From Photobacterium sp. JCM 19050 (GTDB taxonomy: Bacteria; Pseudomonadota; Gammaproteobacteria; Enterobacterales; Vibrionaceae), in assembly GCA_001310455.1 (NCBI GenBank), contig BAXG01000012.1, positions 62,001 through 126,000 of the forward strand: a stretch of 64,000 nucleotides of DNA. The letters are read 5' to 3'. Of the stretch, positions 57,054 through 64,000 are shown piece by piece. Each line of letters opens with the position of its first letter. Positions within the stretch are counted from its first letter, which is position 1. Under the pieces are notes generated by a model. That model had not been told where the DNA came from. It did no database searches and saw only the letters and a list, made by a program, of their open reading frames with translations. Made by a program: the position numbers and the translations under genes.

Positions 57054-57339
57054 GTGCGTACAAATCCTCGTGTTACAGAGTTCAAAGTTTTCGAATAAAT
57101 GTTGCTTTTCCGTAAACAATGTGTGGCCATTAACTGTTTTTTGACGCTGGCCTGAAGTATTATCTGTTGCTGAAAATGCCATTTTTACAAACAAATAGCA
57201 ATGGAATGCGTATGTGCTGTTTTTTTATTAAACAAACCCTTGCATTGCTTCGTTGTTCCAATGGCATTGTAGCAATTTAGCCGATTGTTACGCACGGAAG
57301 ATGAGTGTAGTTAGTAGAACTTAATTGGAAGCATGCAAT

Positions 57340-58743
57340 ATGAGCCAAGTAAAGCAGCTTGAACAAGACTATAACTACCGTGTCGTTCGACAGTTCACCG
57401 TAATGACTATCATTTGGGGAATTGTTGGCATGGCGGTAGGCGTGCTGATCGCCGCTCAGTTGGTTTGGCCTCAACTGAACTTCGATTTGCCGTATTTAAC
57501 GTATAGCCGTTTACGTCCGCTGCATACCAATGCAGTAATTTTTGCCTTTGGCACAAGTGCGCTGTTCGCAACATCTTATTATGTTGTTCAACGTACCTGT
57601 CAAACCCGACTCTTTGGCGGTTGGCTGGCTGGTTTCACCTTTTGGGGTTGGAACGCCATCATCGTCGCCGCAGCGATCACCCTTCCACTTGGTTATACCA
57701 GTGGTAAGGAGTATGCAGAACTCGAATGGCCAATCGATATCGCAATCGCTGTTGTCTGGGTAGCCTATGCCATTGTTTTCTTTGGCACCATGATTATCCG
57801 GAAGACCTCCCACATTTATGTGGCGAACTGGTTCTTCGGCGCCTTTATCCTCACCGTCGCTGTTCTCCATATTGTTAACAGCATGGCTATCCCAGTTGCT
57901 GGCTTGAAGTCCTACTCCATTTATGCCGGTGCTGTTGATGCGATGGTTCAGTGGTGGTACGGACACAACGCGGTAGGTTTCCTTCTGACCGCCGGTTTCT
58001 TGGGTATGATGTACTACTTCGTACCTAAGCAAGCAGGTCGTCCGGTTTATTCTTACCGTCTGTCTATTGTTCACTTCTGGGCACTGATTTCTCTGTATAT
58101 CTGGGCGGGTCCTCACCACCTGCACTACACTGCTCTACCCGACTGGACTCAGTCGCTGGGCATGGTGATGTCTCTGGTCCTGTTTGCACCGTCCTGGGGT
58201 GGCATGATCAACGGTATCATGACGCTGTCCGGTGCGTGGCACAAACTGCGTTATGACCCTGTTTTGCGTTTCCTTATCGTTTCCCTCTCTTTCTACGGCA
58301 TGTCGACCTTCGAAGGACCGATGATGTCTATTAAGACAGTGAACGCTCTGTCGCACTATACGGATTGGACCATAGGTCACGTACACTCCGGTGCACTTGG
58401 CTGGGTAGCGATGGTATCTATCGGTGCGCTTTACCATCTGGTACCTAAACTGTTTGGTCAGGAGCGTATGTACTCCGTCAGCTTGGTCAACACCCATTTC
58501 TGGCTTGCGACTATCGGTACAGTTTTGTACATCGTTGCAATGTGGATTTCTGGTGTTATGCAAGGTCTGATGTGGCGTGCCGTAAACACCGACGGCACCC
58601 TGACTTACAGCTTTGTTGAGTCAATCCAGGCATCTTATCCGTTCTATTTTGTTCGCTTTGTTGGTGGCTTTATCTTCCTGGCCGGTATGTTCCTGATGGC
58701 GTACAACGCTACAAGACTATCACTGCCCCGAAAGCTAGCCTGA
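57340..58743 (+). CDS. ccoN: Cytochrome cbb3 oxidase subunit I (CcoN)
   Basis: Catalytic subunit of the high-affinity terminal oxidase used at low oxygen. 467 residues with about 12 membrane helices and the His ligands of haem b, haem b3 and CuB, in segments such as [64 protein letters not shown] and [11 protein letters not shown]. The start at 57340 (MSQVKQL) is chosen over an upstream frame extension because GGAAG lies 8 bp before it. First gene of ccoNOQP. No FNR-type TTGAT-N4-ATCAA box is visible in the 150 bp upstream. Confidence 0.96.
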   Translation: MSQVKQLEQDYNYRVVRQFTVMTIIWGIVGMAVGVLIAAQLVWPQLNFDLPYLTYSRLRPLHTNAVIFAFGTSALFATSYYVVQRTCQTRLFGGWLAGFTFWGWNAIIVAAAITLPLGYTSGKEYAELEWPIDIAIAVVWVAYAIVFFGTMIIRKTSHIYVANWFFGAFILTVAVLHIVNSMAIPVAGLKSYSIYAGAVDAMVQWWYGHNAVGFLLTAGFLGMMYYFVPKQAGRPVYSYRLSIVHFWALISLYIWAGPHHLHYTALPDWTQSLGMVMSLVLFAPSWGGMINGIMTLSGAWHKLRYDPVLRFLIVSLSFYGMSTFEGPMMSIKTVNALSHYTDWTIGHVHSGALGWVAMVSIGALYHLVPKLFGQERMYSVSLVNTHFWLATIGTVLYIVAMWISGVMQGLMWRAVNTDGTLTYSFVESIQASYPFYFVRFVGGFIFLAGMFLMAYNATRLSLPRKLA

Positions 58744-58776
58744 AAGCAACAGAACAACCGGTGTAAGGAGGCGGAA

Positions 58777-59397
58777 ATGAGCTCTAACAATGCAAACAGG
58801 CACGAAATTGTAGAGAAGAATGTTGGTCTTCTCGCTATCTTGATTATTTTCGCAATCAGCCTTGGTGCCTTGGTTGAAATCACTCCGCTGATTTTCCAAA
58901 AGCAAACCACTGAACCGGTTGATAACCTCCGTCCATACACTGCCCTGCAGATGGAAGGCCGTGACGTATACATTCGTGAAGGATGTAACACTTGTCACAG
59001 CCAGATGATTCGTCCGTTCCGTTCTGAAACAGAACGCTATGGTCACTATTCCGTTGCGGGTGAAAGTGTTTGGGAACATCCATTCCTCTGGGGTTCAAAG
59101 CGTACAGGTCCTGATCTTGCCCGTGTCGGTGGTCGTTATTCTGATGACTGGCACCGTGTGCACCTGATCAACCCACGTGCAGTTGTTCCTGAATCAAACA
59201 TGCCTGGTTTCCCATGGCTTGAGGAAAATGTTCTCGACGGAGAACTCACTGCGAAGAAACTGTCTGTCTTCCGCGATATGTTCGGCGTGCCATATACCGA
59301 TGAGCAGATCGCCAGCGCGAAAGACGACGTAAAAGGTAAAACAGAGATGGATGCACTTATTGCTTACCTCCAGTCTCTGGGTCACGCGATGAAATAA
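58777..59397 (+). CDS. ccoO: Cytochrome cbb3 oxidase subunit II (CcoO)
   Basis: Membrane-anchored monohaem cytochrome c that passes electrons to CcoN. 206 residues with one N-terminal helix ([20 protein letters not shown]), the haem-binding [13 protein letters not shown], and the Met-ligand region NMPGFPWL. Ribosome site GGAGG lies 6 bp upstream. It is the second gene of the operon, 33 bp after ccoN. Confidence 0.96.
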   Translation: MSSNNANRHEIVEKNVGLLAILIIFAISLGALVEITPLIFQKQTTEPVDNLRPYTALQMEGRDVYIREGCNTCHSQMIRPFRSETERYGHYSVAGESVWEHPFLWGSKRTGPDLARVGGRYSDDWHRVHLINPRAVVPESNMPGFPWLEENVLDGELTAKKLSVFRDMFGVPYTDEQIASAKDDVKGKTEMDALIAYLQSLGHAMK

Positions 59398-59406
59398 GGA
59401 GGTGCC

Positions 59407-59586
59407 ATGGATTTCGGCATCATTCATAGCATTTGGACCGTTGTGCTGTTTGTCAGCTTCATCGGCATCGTGATCTGGGCGTACAGCAAGCGCCGCAAAG
59501 CTGCGTTTGATGAGGCGGCAAATCTGGTCTTTGCAGACGAAGACAGAGATGCGGCTGCCCTCAAAGAGACAGGAGACAGGAAGTAA
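59407..59586 (+). CDS. ccoQ: Cytochrome cbb3 oxidase subunit CcoQ
   Basis: 59 residues: one membrane helix (WTVVLFVSFIGIVIWAY) followed by SKRRKAAFDEAANLVFADED, the CcoQ/FixQ pattern. It stabilises the oxidase. The TAA stop overlaps the ccoP ATG by one base. Confidence 0.93.
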   Translation: MDFGIIHSIWTVVLFVSFIGIVIWAYSKRRKAAFDEAANLVFADEDRDAAALKETGDRK

Positions 59587-60560
59587 TGACTACATTCTGG
59601 AGTATTTGGATTACTGTTATCACCCTCGGCAGTTTATTCGGTTGTGCTGTACTACTTATCTGGTGTACACGCGACAAACTGGGTGTGGAAGAAGGTGCAG
59701 ACATGGGACACGAATACGATGGTATTCGTGAACTCAACAACCCTCTTCCAAAATGGTGGAGCTACATGTTCTGGGCCACCTTGGTATTTGGCCTGGCGTA
59801 TTTGTTCCTGTTCCCGGGTTTGGGTAATTGGAGTGGTTTCCTGGGTTGGTCATCCTCTGACCAGCGTGTTACCAACGTGTCTGCATCTCAGCAGTCAATT
59901 GATAGCGCGCAGCAAAGCCAAACCCTGAACCAATACGCGATGGAACTAAAACTCGCTGATGAAGTGTTTGGTAAAACGTTCAAGAGTCTTGCCTACACTG
60001 ATGATGGCAAGTCTCTGCTGCCAATCACTCAGATCGCTGAAAACAGCGACGCCCTGAAAGTGGGCCAGCGTTTGTTCCTTCAGAACTGTGCTCAGTGTCA
60101 TGGCTCTGATGCGCGTGGACAGCTTGGTTTCCCTAACCTGGCGGACAATGCCTGGCTATACGGCGGCCAGCCTGAAGCAATCAAAACAACGTTGATGCAA
60201 GGTCGTCAGGGCAACATGCCAGCATGGATTGATTCGCTCGGTAAAGACGGAGTACAAGAAGTTACTTCATATGTACTGAGCTTGTCAGGCCGTAAGGTAG
60301 ACCAGCAGGAAGCGGCAAAAGGTAAAGCGCGGTTTGTAGTTTGTGCTGCCTGCCACGGTACAGATGGTAAAGGTAACCCGGCATTCGGCGCACCAGACCT
60401 GACTGACAACGTATGGCTCTATGGCGGTTCTCGTCGTGCAGTGGAAGCAACAATCGTTCACGGTCGTATGGGCGTTATGCCTCCTTGGAAAGATGTACTG
60501 GGCGAAGACAAAGTGCAGCTTCTCTCTGCATACGTTTGGAGCCTCAGCAACAGTAAATAA
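59586..60560 (+). CDS. ccoP: Cytochrome cbb3 oxidase subunit III (CcoP)
   Basis: Dihaem cytochrome c, 324 residues. Two N-terminal membrane segments flank a short loop (FWSIWITVITLGSLFGCAVLLIWC and MFWATLVFGLAYLFLF), then two cytochrome c domains with CAQCHGSDARGQ and CAACHGTDGKG. Met-ligand regions read NMPAW and VMPPW. It takes electrons from the bc1 complex or soluble cytochromes. Last gene of the oxidase operon, followed by a strong terminator. Confidence 0.96.
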   Translation: MTTFWSIWITVITLGSLFGCAVLLIWCTRDKLGVEEGADMGHEYDGIRELNNPLPKWWSYMFWATLVFGLAYLFLFPGLGNWSGFLGWSSSDQRVTNVSASQQSIDSAQQSQTLNQYAMELKLADEVFGKTFKSLAYTDDGKSLLPITQIAENSDALKVGQRLFLQNCAQCHGSDARGQLGFPNLADNAWLYGGQPEAIKTTLMQGRQGNMPAWIDSLGKDGVQEVTSYVLSLSGRKVDQQEAAKGKARFVVCAACHGTDGKGNPAFGAPDLTDNVWLYGGSRRAVEATIVHGRMGVMPPWKDVLGEDKVQLLSAYVWSLSNSK

Positions 60561-60582
60561 ACAACAAACAGCAACAACACCT

Positions 60583-60609
60583 GCCCCCGCTATTCTGCGG
60601 GGGCTTTTT
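60583..60609 (+). terminator. Terminator of ccoNOQP
   Basis: GCCCCCGC-TATTCT-GCGGGGGC followed by five T, 22 bp after ccoP. Confidence 0.93.
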
Positions 60610-60635
60610 AGCCTAAATTTAGCTCAGGAAGTCCT

Positions 60636-61126
60636 ATGAACAAGCCTTGGTATAAGCAATTCTGGCCTTGGTTTCTAATCATTCTCCCGCTCTCTGTTGT
60701 CGTTGCCAGTATTACTACATTTGTAGTGTTCAGTAACAACAAGGTGTCTCTCGTCGCAGAGGATTACTATAAAAAGGAAAAGGCATCAATCTGGACCTTT
60801 CTAAGTTGCGCACTGCTGACGCCATGGGAGTGAAAGCCGACGCTTTCGTGACCGATGAGGAAATCACCGTTACTCTGGATAAGGGGTCTCTGAAAACCTT
60901 CCCTACTTTATCGATACTATTTCAACACCGTACATTGCCAGATCGCGATATTAAGAAGATGGTCAATCCAGATGTCAGCGGGCAATATCGAATCTTGCTC
61001 GAAGAACCGATAATTGGCCCATGGTATATTGAACTTGCCCCATTCAAAGGGGAATGGATTCTGAATGGTCGGGTAAACCTACCGACCAGTGATGCGGTTA
61101 AGCTGTACGGTCAGAGCAAGGAATGA
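60636..61126 (+). CDS. ccoH: FixH/CcoH oxidase assembly protein (frameshift in the read)
   Basis: 163 residues after restoring one base near 60772-60778. One N-terminal membrane helix (FWPWFLIILPLSVVVASITTFVVF), the family motif VAEDYYKKGKGIN (across the repaired junction) and a periplasmic beta-sandwich. FixH helps assemble the cbb3 oxidase with the copper ATPase. Its stop overlaps the ATG of ccoI by the ATGA arrangement. Note that ccoG (fixG) is absent between ccoP and ccoH here. Confidence 0.88.
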
Positions 61127-63519
61127 CGAAAGATTGCTATCATTGCGGTGAGCCGGTTTTAACCGGCTCCCAATACCAGGTTGAAATCCTGGGTGAATCC
61201 CGAGATATGTGTTGTCCAGGTTGTGAGGCGGTTGCAACCACGATTGTCGAAAACGGACTCACATCCTACTATCAATTCCGTACCGAAACTGCTGAGAAAG
61301 CAGATCTCGTTCCTGAACAACTTCAGTCTCTTAGTCTGTATGACAACGAGGACATTCAACAAGAGTTTGTCAGAGACGATCAACAGCTAAAAGAAGTTAC
61401 ACTGTCACTGGAGGGTGTGACTTGCGCTGCCTGCGCTTGGCTCATAGAAAAACAGATTGGCAAAAAAAGTGGCGTGCAATCTATCCGGGTTAACACTACC
61501 ACGCACCGCGCCCTGCTTCGCTGGGACCCTGAATCCGCAAAACTCAGTGAGCTTTTATCCGGTATCCATCGTCTTGGTTACAAAGCTGCACCCTTTGAAG
61601 CGGACAAGCAGGAGCAGCAATATCATCAAATGATGAAAAAGTACCTATACCGACTGGGTATTGCCGGTATTGCGACCATGCAAGTTATGATGCTGGCCGT
61701 CGCGCTGTACTTTGAAGTGTTTGGTGATATGGATGAAACCTTCCGAAATTATTTTCGTTGGGTGAGCCTTATTTTTGCCACACCGGTTCTGCTGTATTCA
61801 GCCCTCCCGTTTTACCTGAGTGCCTGGCGAAATATCAAAACACGAACGCTAGGTATGGATGTGCCCGTATCACTGGCGTTGCTCTTTGCCTATGTCGCAA
61901 GTCTCTACGCTACCGTCATGGAGAAAGGAGAAGTCTTTTTCGAATCCATTTCGATGTTCACATTTTTCCTGCTTTTAGGGAGATTCCTGGAAATGCGGGC
62001 ACGCCGAACCGCAGCCGCAGCCAGTGCTAACCTTCTTAAATTGGTTCCTAAAATGGCGACACTGGAAACCGGAGATCAAATTCCAGCCAGAAGCCTAAAG
62101 GTTGGAGATTTTATCAAGGTACTTCCCGGAGAGCACCTACCCGCCGATGCTGAAATTACTCAAGGAACGACCAGTGTTGATGAATCCATGCTCACTGGCG
62201 AATCAGAACCGTTACTGAGGAAGGTCGGAGAGCCGATATATGCAGGAACGATTAACGTAGAAGGAAATGTGGTTGCAAGGGTCACAGCATTACCAGCTGA
62301 CTGCCTCATCAGCAACATCGTACGCTTGCAAGACGAAGCTCAACTGTCGAAACCCAAAGTCGCTGAGCTCGCTGATATTGTAGCCCGCTATTTTGTCGGC
62401 GCTATTTTGTTGATCTCAGCATGTACTTGGTTGTTCTGGCACTTTCAAAAGCCGGACGATGCATTCTGGATTATGCTGTCGGTTCTCGTGGCAACCTGCC
62501 CTTGTGCTCTGTCACTTGCAACACCCACTGCCCTTACCTGCTCAACTTCACGTATGGGGCGTCTTGGGATACTTCTTCGTAGGGGGCACGTCCTTGAGTC
62601 TTTGACCCGGATTAATCGGGTTGTGCTGGATAAAACCGGCACCCTGACCGAGGGAAATGTACGCATCAGTAAGACCCAGGTTGTTGATAAAAGCTACAGC
62701 GAACAACAATGCCTGGCGATTGCAGCTTCTCTTGAAACCTATGCTAATCATCCTATTGCTCGTGCTTTTTCATCATTTAGAAACGATAACTACTGCGCAA
62801 CGGACGTTTCAAATAGCATTGGTGAAGGGTTGTCCGGCGTACTTGAAGGTCGTCAGTGGAAAATTGGCAAACCCAGCTTTGTACTGTCTCAGCAATATGC
62901 TGGCTCAGTCGACATTGGCGACCAAGGCCAATATCAAGTTTGGCTCTCCTGTGAAGGCACGCCGGTTGCAGCATTTCAGTTAAGTGATCCTGTTCGGGAA
63001 AATAGCCTCGTACTCATCAACAAGATCAAAAATGCCGGTATCGCTGTCACCATGCTTACCGGAGATAACAAAACGCATGCAGAAATTGTGGCAAACCAGT
63101 TGGGAATTAACGACGTTATCGCTGGCGTTACACCCCAAGGGAAATTGGATTACCTCAAGTCTTTACCTGAATCTGAAATCACACTGATGGTCGGTGACGG
63201 TGTAAACGATGCCCCGGTTTTGGCTGGCGCTCATTTGTCTGTTGCTATGGGTGGCGGAACAGATATCGCGAAGGCTTCAGCCGACATGGTGCTGTTGGGA
63301 GATGACCTCTTGCGACTGCTTTCTGCTCGAAAGCTCGCTATTCAGACCCGGCGTATAATCCGCCAAAACCTCAGCTGGGCTCTGGGTTACAACTTGATCA
63401 TCCTCCCGCTCGCGGTTGCAGGTTTTGTTGCACCATATATCGCAGTTGTAGGTATGTCTGCATCATCTGTTATCGTAGTGACAAACTCATTGCGTTTGCT
63501 CGACAACAAAAGGAAGTAG
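61123..63519 (+). CDS. ccoI: Copper-transporting P-type ATPase CcoI (FixI)
   Basis: 798 residues. Exports copper to the periplasm for insertion into the CuB site of cbb3 oxidase. An N-terminal Cys-rich segment (CYHCGEPV...CCPGCEA) and a heavy-metal domain with GVTCAACAWLIEK come first. Eight membrane helices, the TGES actuator loop (MLTGESEPL), the ion-path CPC (VATCPCALSLA), the phosphorylation site DKTGTLTEG and the hinge GDGVNDAPVL follow. It is translationally coupled to ccoH and followed by ccoS 2 bp later. Confidence 0.96.
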   Translation: MTKDCYHCGEPVLTGSQYQVEILGESRDMCCPGCEAVATTIVENGLTSYYQFRTETAEKADLVPEQLQSLSLYDNEDIQQEFVRDDQQLKEVTLSLEGVTCAACAWLIEKQIGKKSGVQSIRVNTTTHRALLRWDPESAKLSELLSGIHRLGYKAAPFEADKQEQQYHQMMKKYLYRLGIAGIATMQVMMLAVALYFEVFGDMDETFRNYFRWVSLIFATPVLLYSALPFYLSAWRNIKTRTLGMDVPVSLALLFAYVASLYATVMEKGEVFFESISMFTFFLLLGRFLEMRARRTAAAASANLLKLVPKMATLETGDQIPARSLKVGDFIKVLPGEHLPADAEITQGTTSVDESMLTGESEPLLRKVGEPIYAGTINVEGNVVARVTALPADCLISNIVRLQDEAQLSKPKVAELADIVARYFVGAILLISACTWLFWHFQKPDDAFWIMLSVLVATCPCALSLATPTALTCSTSRMGRLGILLRRGHVLESLTRINRVVLDKTGTLTEGNVRISKTQVVDKSYSEQQCLAIAASLETYANHPIARAFSSFRNDNYCATDVSNSIGEGLSGVLEGRQWKIGKPSFVLSQQYAGSVDIGDQGQYQVWLSCEGTPVAAFQLSDPVRENSLVLINKIKNAGIAVTMLTGDNKTHAEIVANQLGINDVIAGVTPQGKLDYLKSLPESEITLMVGDGVNDAPVLAGAHLSVAMGGGTDIAKASADMVLLGDDLLRLLSARKLAIQTRRIIRQNLSWALGYNLIILPLAVAGFVAPYIAVVGMSASSVIVVTNSLRLLDNKRK

Positions 63520-63521
63520 CA

Positions 63522-63713
63522 GTGGAAAGCCTGTTTATCCTCATTCCCATTGCAATAGTATTAGTCGCCGTTGCTGTCGCCGTGTTTATCTGGGCGGTAA
63601 AAAGTGAGCAGTTTGATGATCTCGAGCGGCAGGGATACAGCATTCTGATGGATGACGAGCCGGAAAACGATAAATCGGAGAAATCAGAGCCGGAAAAACG
63701 CAATGATGTCTGA
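63522..63713 (+). CDS. ccoS: Cbb3 oxidase maturation protein CcoS
   Basis: 63 residues starting with GTG 2 bp after ccoI. One membrane helix (LFILIPIAIVLVAVAVAVFIWAV) and the family motif SEQFDDLERQGYSILMDDE, followed by a charged tail. It is needed for haem and copper insertion into cbb3 oxidase. Its end overlaps the start of the next gene. Confidence 0.93.
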   Translation: MESLFILIPIAIVLVAVAVAVFIWAVKSEQFDDLERQGYSILMDDEPENDKSEKSEPEKRNDV

Positions 63714-64000
63714 ATTCTTGGCAGCAATGATGGTCGGTCTGCTTGGTGGCGGCCACTGCATCAGCATGTGCGGAGGTATCGCCGCCTCACTCTGTTCGGG
63801 GGTTCCAGCAAGTACATCCGGCCCAATGAAGTGGGTGTATCTATTCAACTACAACATGGGTCGAGTTCTCTCATATTGTATTGCAGGTGGCATTGTAGGC
63901 GGCGTGTTTGCATCTGCTGTTCAAATCAGTGGCTGGCAGTCCGGTCTTATGTGGCTTCGCTTGCTGGCTGCTGTGATGCTGATACTCATGGCTTTCTACA
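63703..64000 (+). CDS. SafE/TauE-like (DsbD_2) membrane protein, partial
   Basis: The first 99 codons of a gene that leaves the window. The start MSEFLAAMMVGLLGGGHCISMCGGIAASL with the GGGHCxxMCGG motif is typical of the sulfite exporter/DsbD_2-like family found after ccoS, whose members are linked to copper delivery for cbb3 oxidase. At least two further membrane segments are visible. It overlaps ccoS by 11 bp. A second ATG three bases later is equally possible. Confidence 0.85.
   Translation, partial: MMSEFLAAMMVGLLGGGHCISMCGGIAASLCSGVPASTSGPMKWVYLFNYNMGRVLSYCIAGGIVGGVFASAVQISGWQSGLMWLRLLAAVMLILMAFY

Noticed and set aside
57180..57339. FNR box upstream of ccoN
   Set aside because: No TTGAT-N4-ATCAA or close variant found in the 160 bp before the start codon.
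1..64000. tRNA, rRNA, CRISPR arrays, insertion sequences
   Set aside because: I saw no tRNA-like cloverleaf sequences, no direct-repeat arrays and no transposase genes. The only mobile element supported is the prophage.

Overview
The window looks like a stretch of the main chromosome of a gammaproteobacterium of the family Vibrionaceae (Vibrio, Photobacterium, Grimontia or Enterovibrio type). Gene content and order fit this: proQ-prc, pepN-DUF2835-NAD-GDH-pyrD-zapC, rlmL-uup-DUF3466-rmf-fabA-lonH-matP, ccoNOQP-ccoHIS next to a FIST/hybrid-kinase pair, and a Zot-type filamentous prophage. The species cannot be fixed from the sequence alone. The window lies in the replication terminus. It encodes MatP, contains five perfect matS sites (GTGACRNYGTCAC) plus three one-mismatch versions, and contains a dif site at 52355-52382.

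Layout. 1-13.3 kb: sanA (partial), maeA, yajQ, aroH, a stand-alone PEP-synthase C-terminal-like protein, rsmF, and an ABC exporter-letA-letB operon for envelope lipid transport. 12.9-21.4 kb: msrC-like yebR, proQ, prc, pncB, pepN. 21.6-28.2 kb: the large NAD-glutamate dehydrogenase, pyrD and the cell-division factor zapC. 28.9-38.9 kb: rlmL, a glutaredoxin, uup, a secreted DUF3466 protein, rmf, fabA (with a probable FabR operator), lonH, matP and a PPC-domain protein. 39.1-44.2 kb: a small coiled-coil protein, a LysE exporter, ndh, and an ECF42-type sigma factor with its DGPF partner and an SRPBCC protein.

44546-52382: a complete-looking 7.8-kb filamentous prophage integrated at dif. It has a degenerate att site on the left and a restored, canonical dif on the right. 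Read from dif leftwards on the minus strand the order is Rep, ssDNA-binding protein, minor coat, major coat, a tiny pIX-like protein, pIII, pVI, Zot/pI. A divergent repressor sits at the dif end. A cargo gene and a DUF3653 gene sit at the far end. The phage itself carries a perfect matS site.

52.6-64 kb: a HAD phosphatase, a VpsS-like hybrid kinase with a NosP/FIST sensor, and the cbb3 oxidase operon ccoNOQP with its assembly genes ccoH-ccoI-ccoS and the start of a SafE/TauE-family gene.

Quality caveat: 22 single-base frameshifts interrupt otherwise intact, mostly conserved genes (20 missing bases, 2 extra), many at homopolymers. Restoring one base gives a family-typical protein each time, so these are far more likely uncorrected sequencing errors than pseudogenes. 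Affected genes are annotated here as whole genes.
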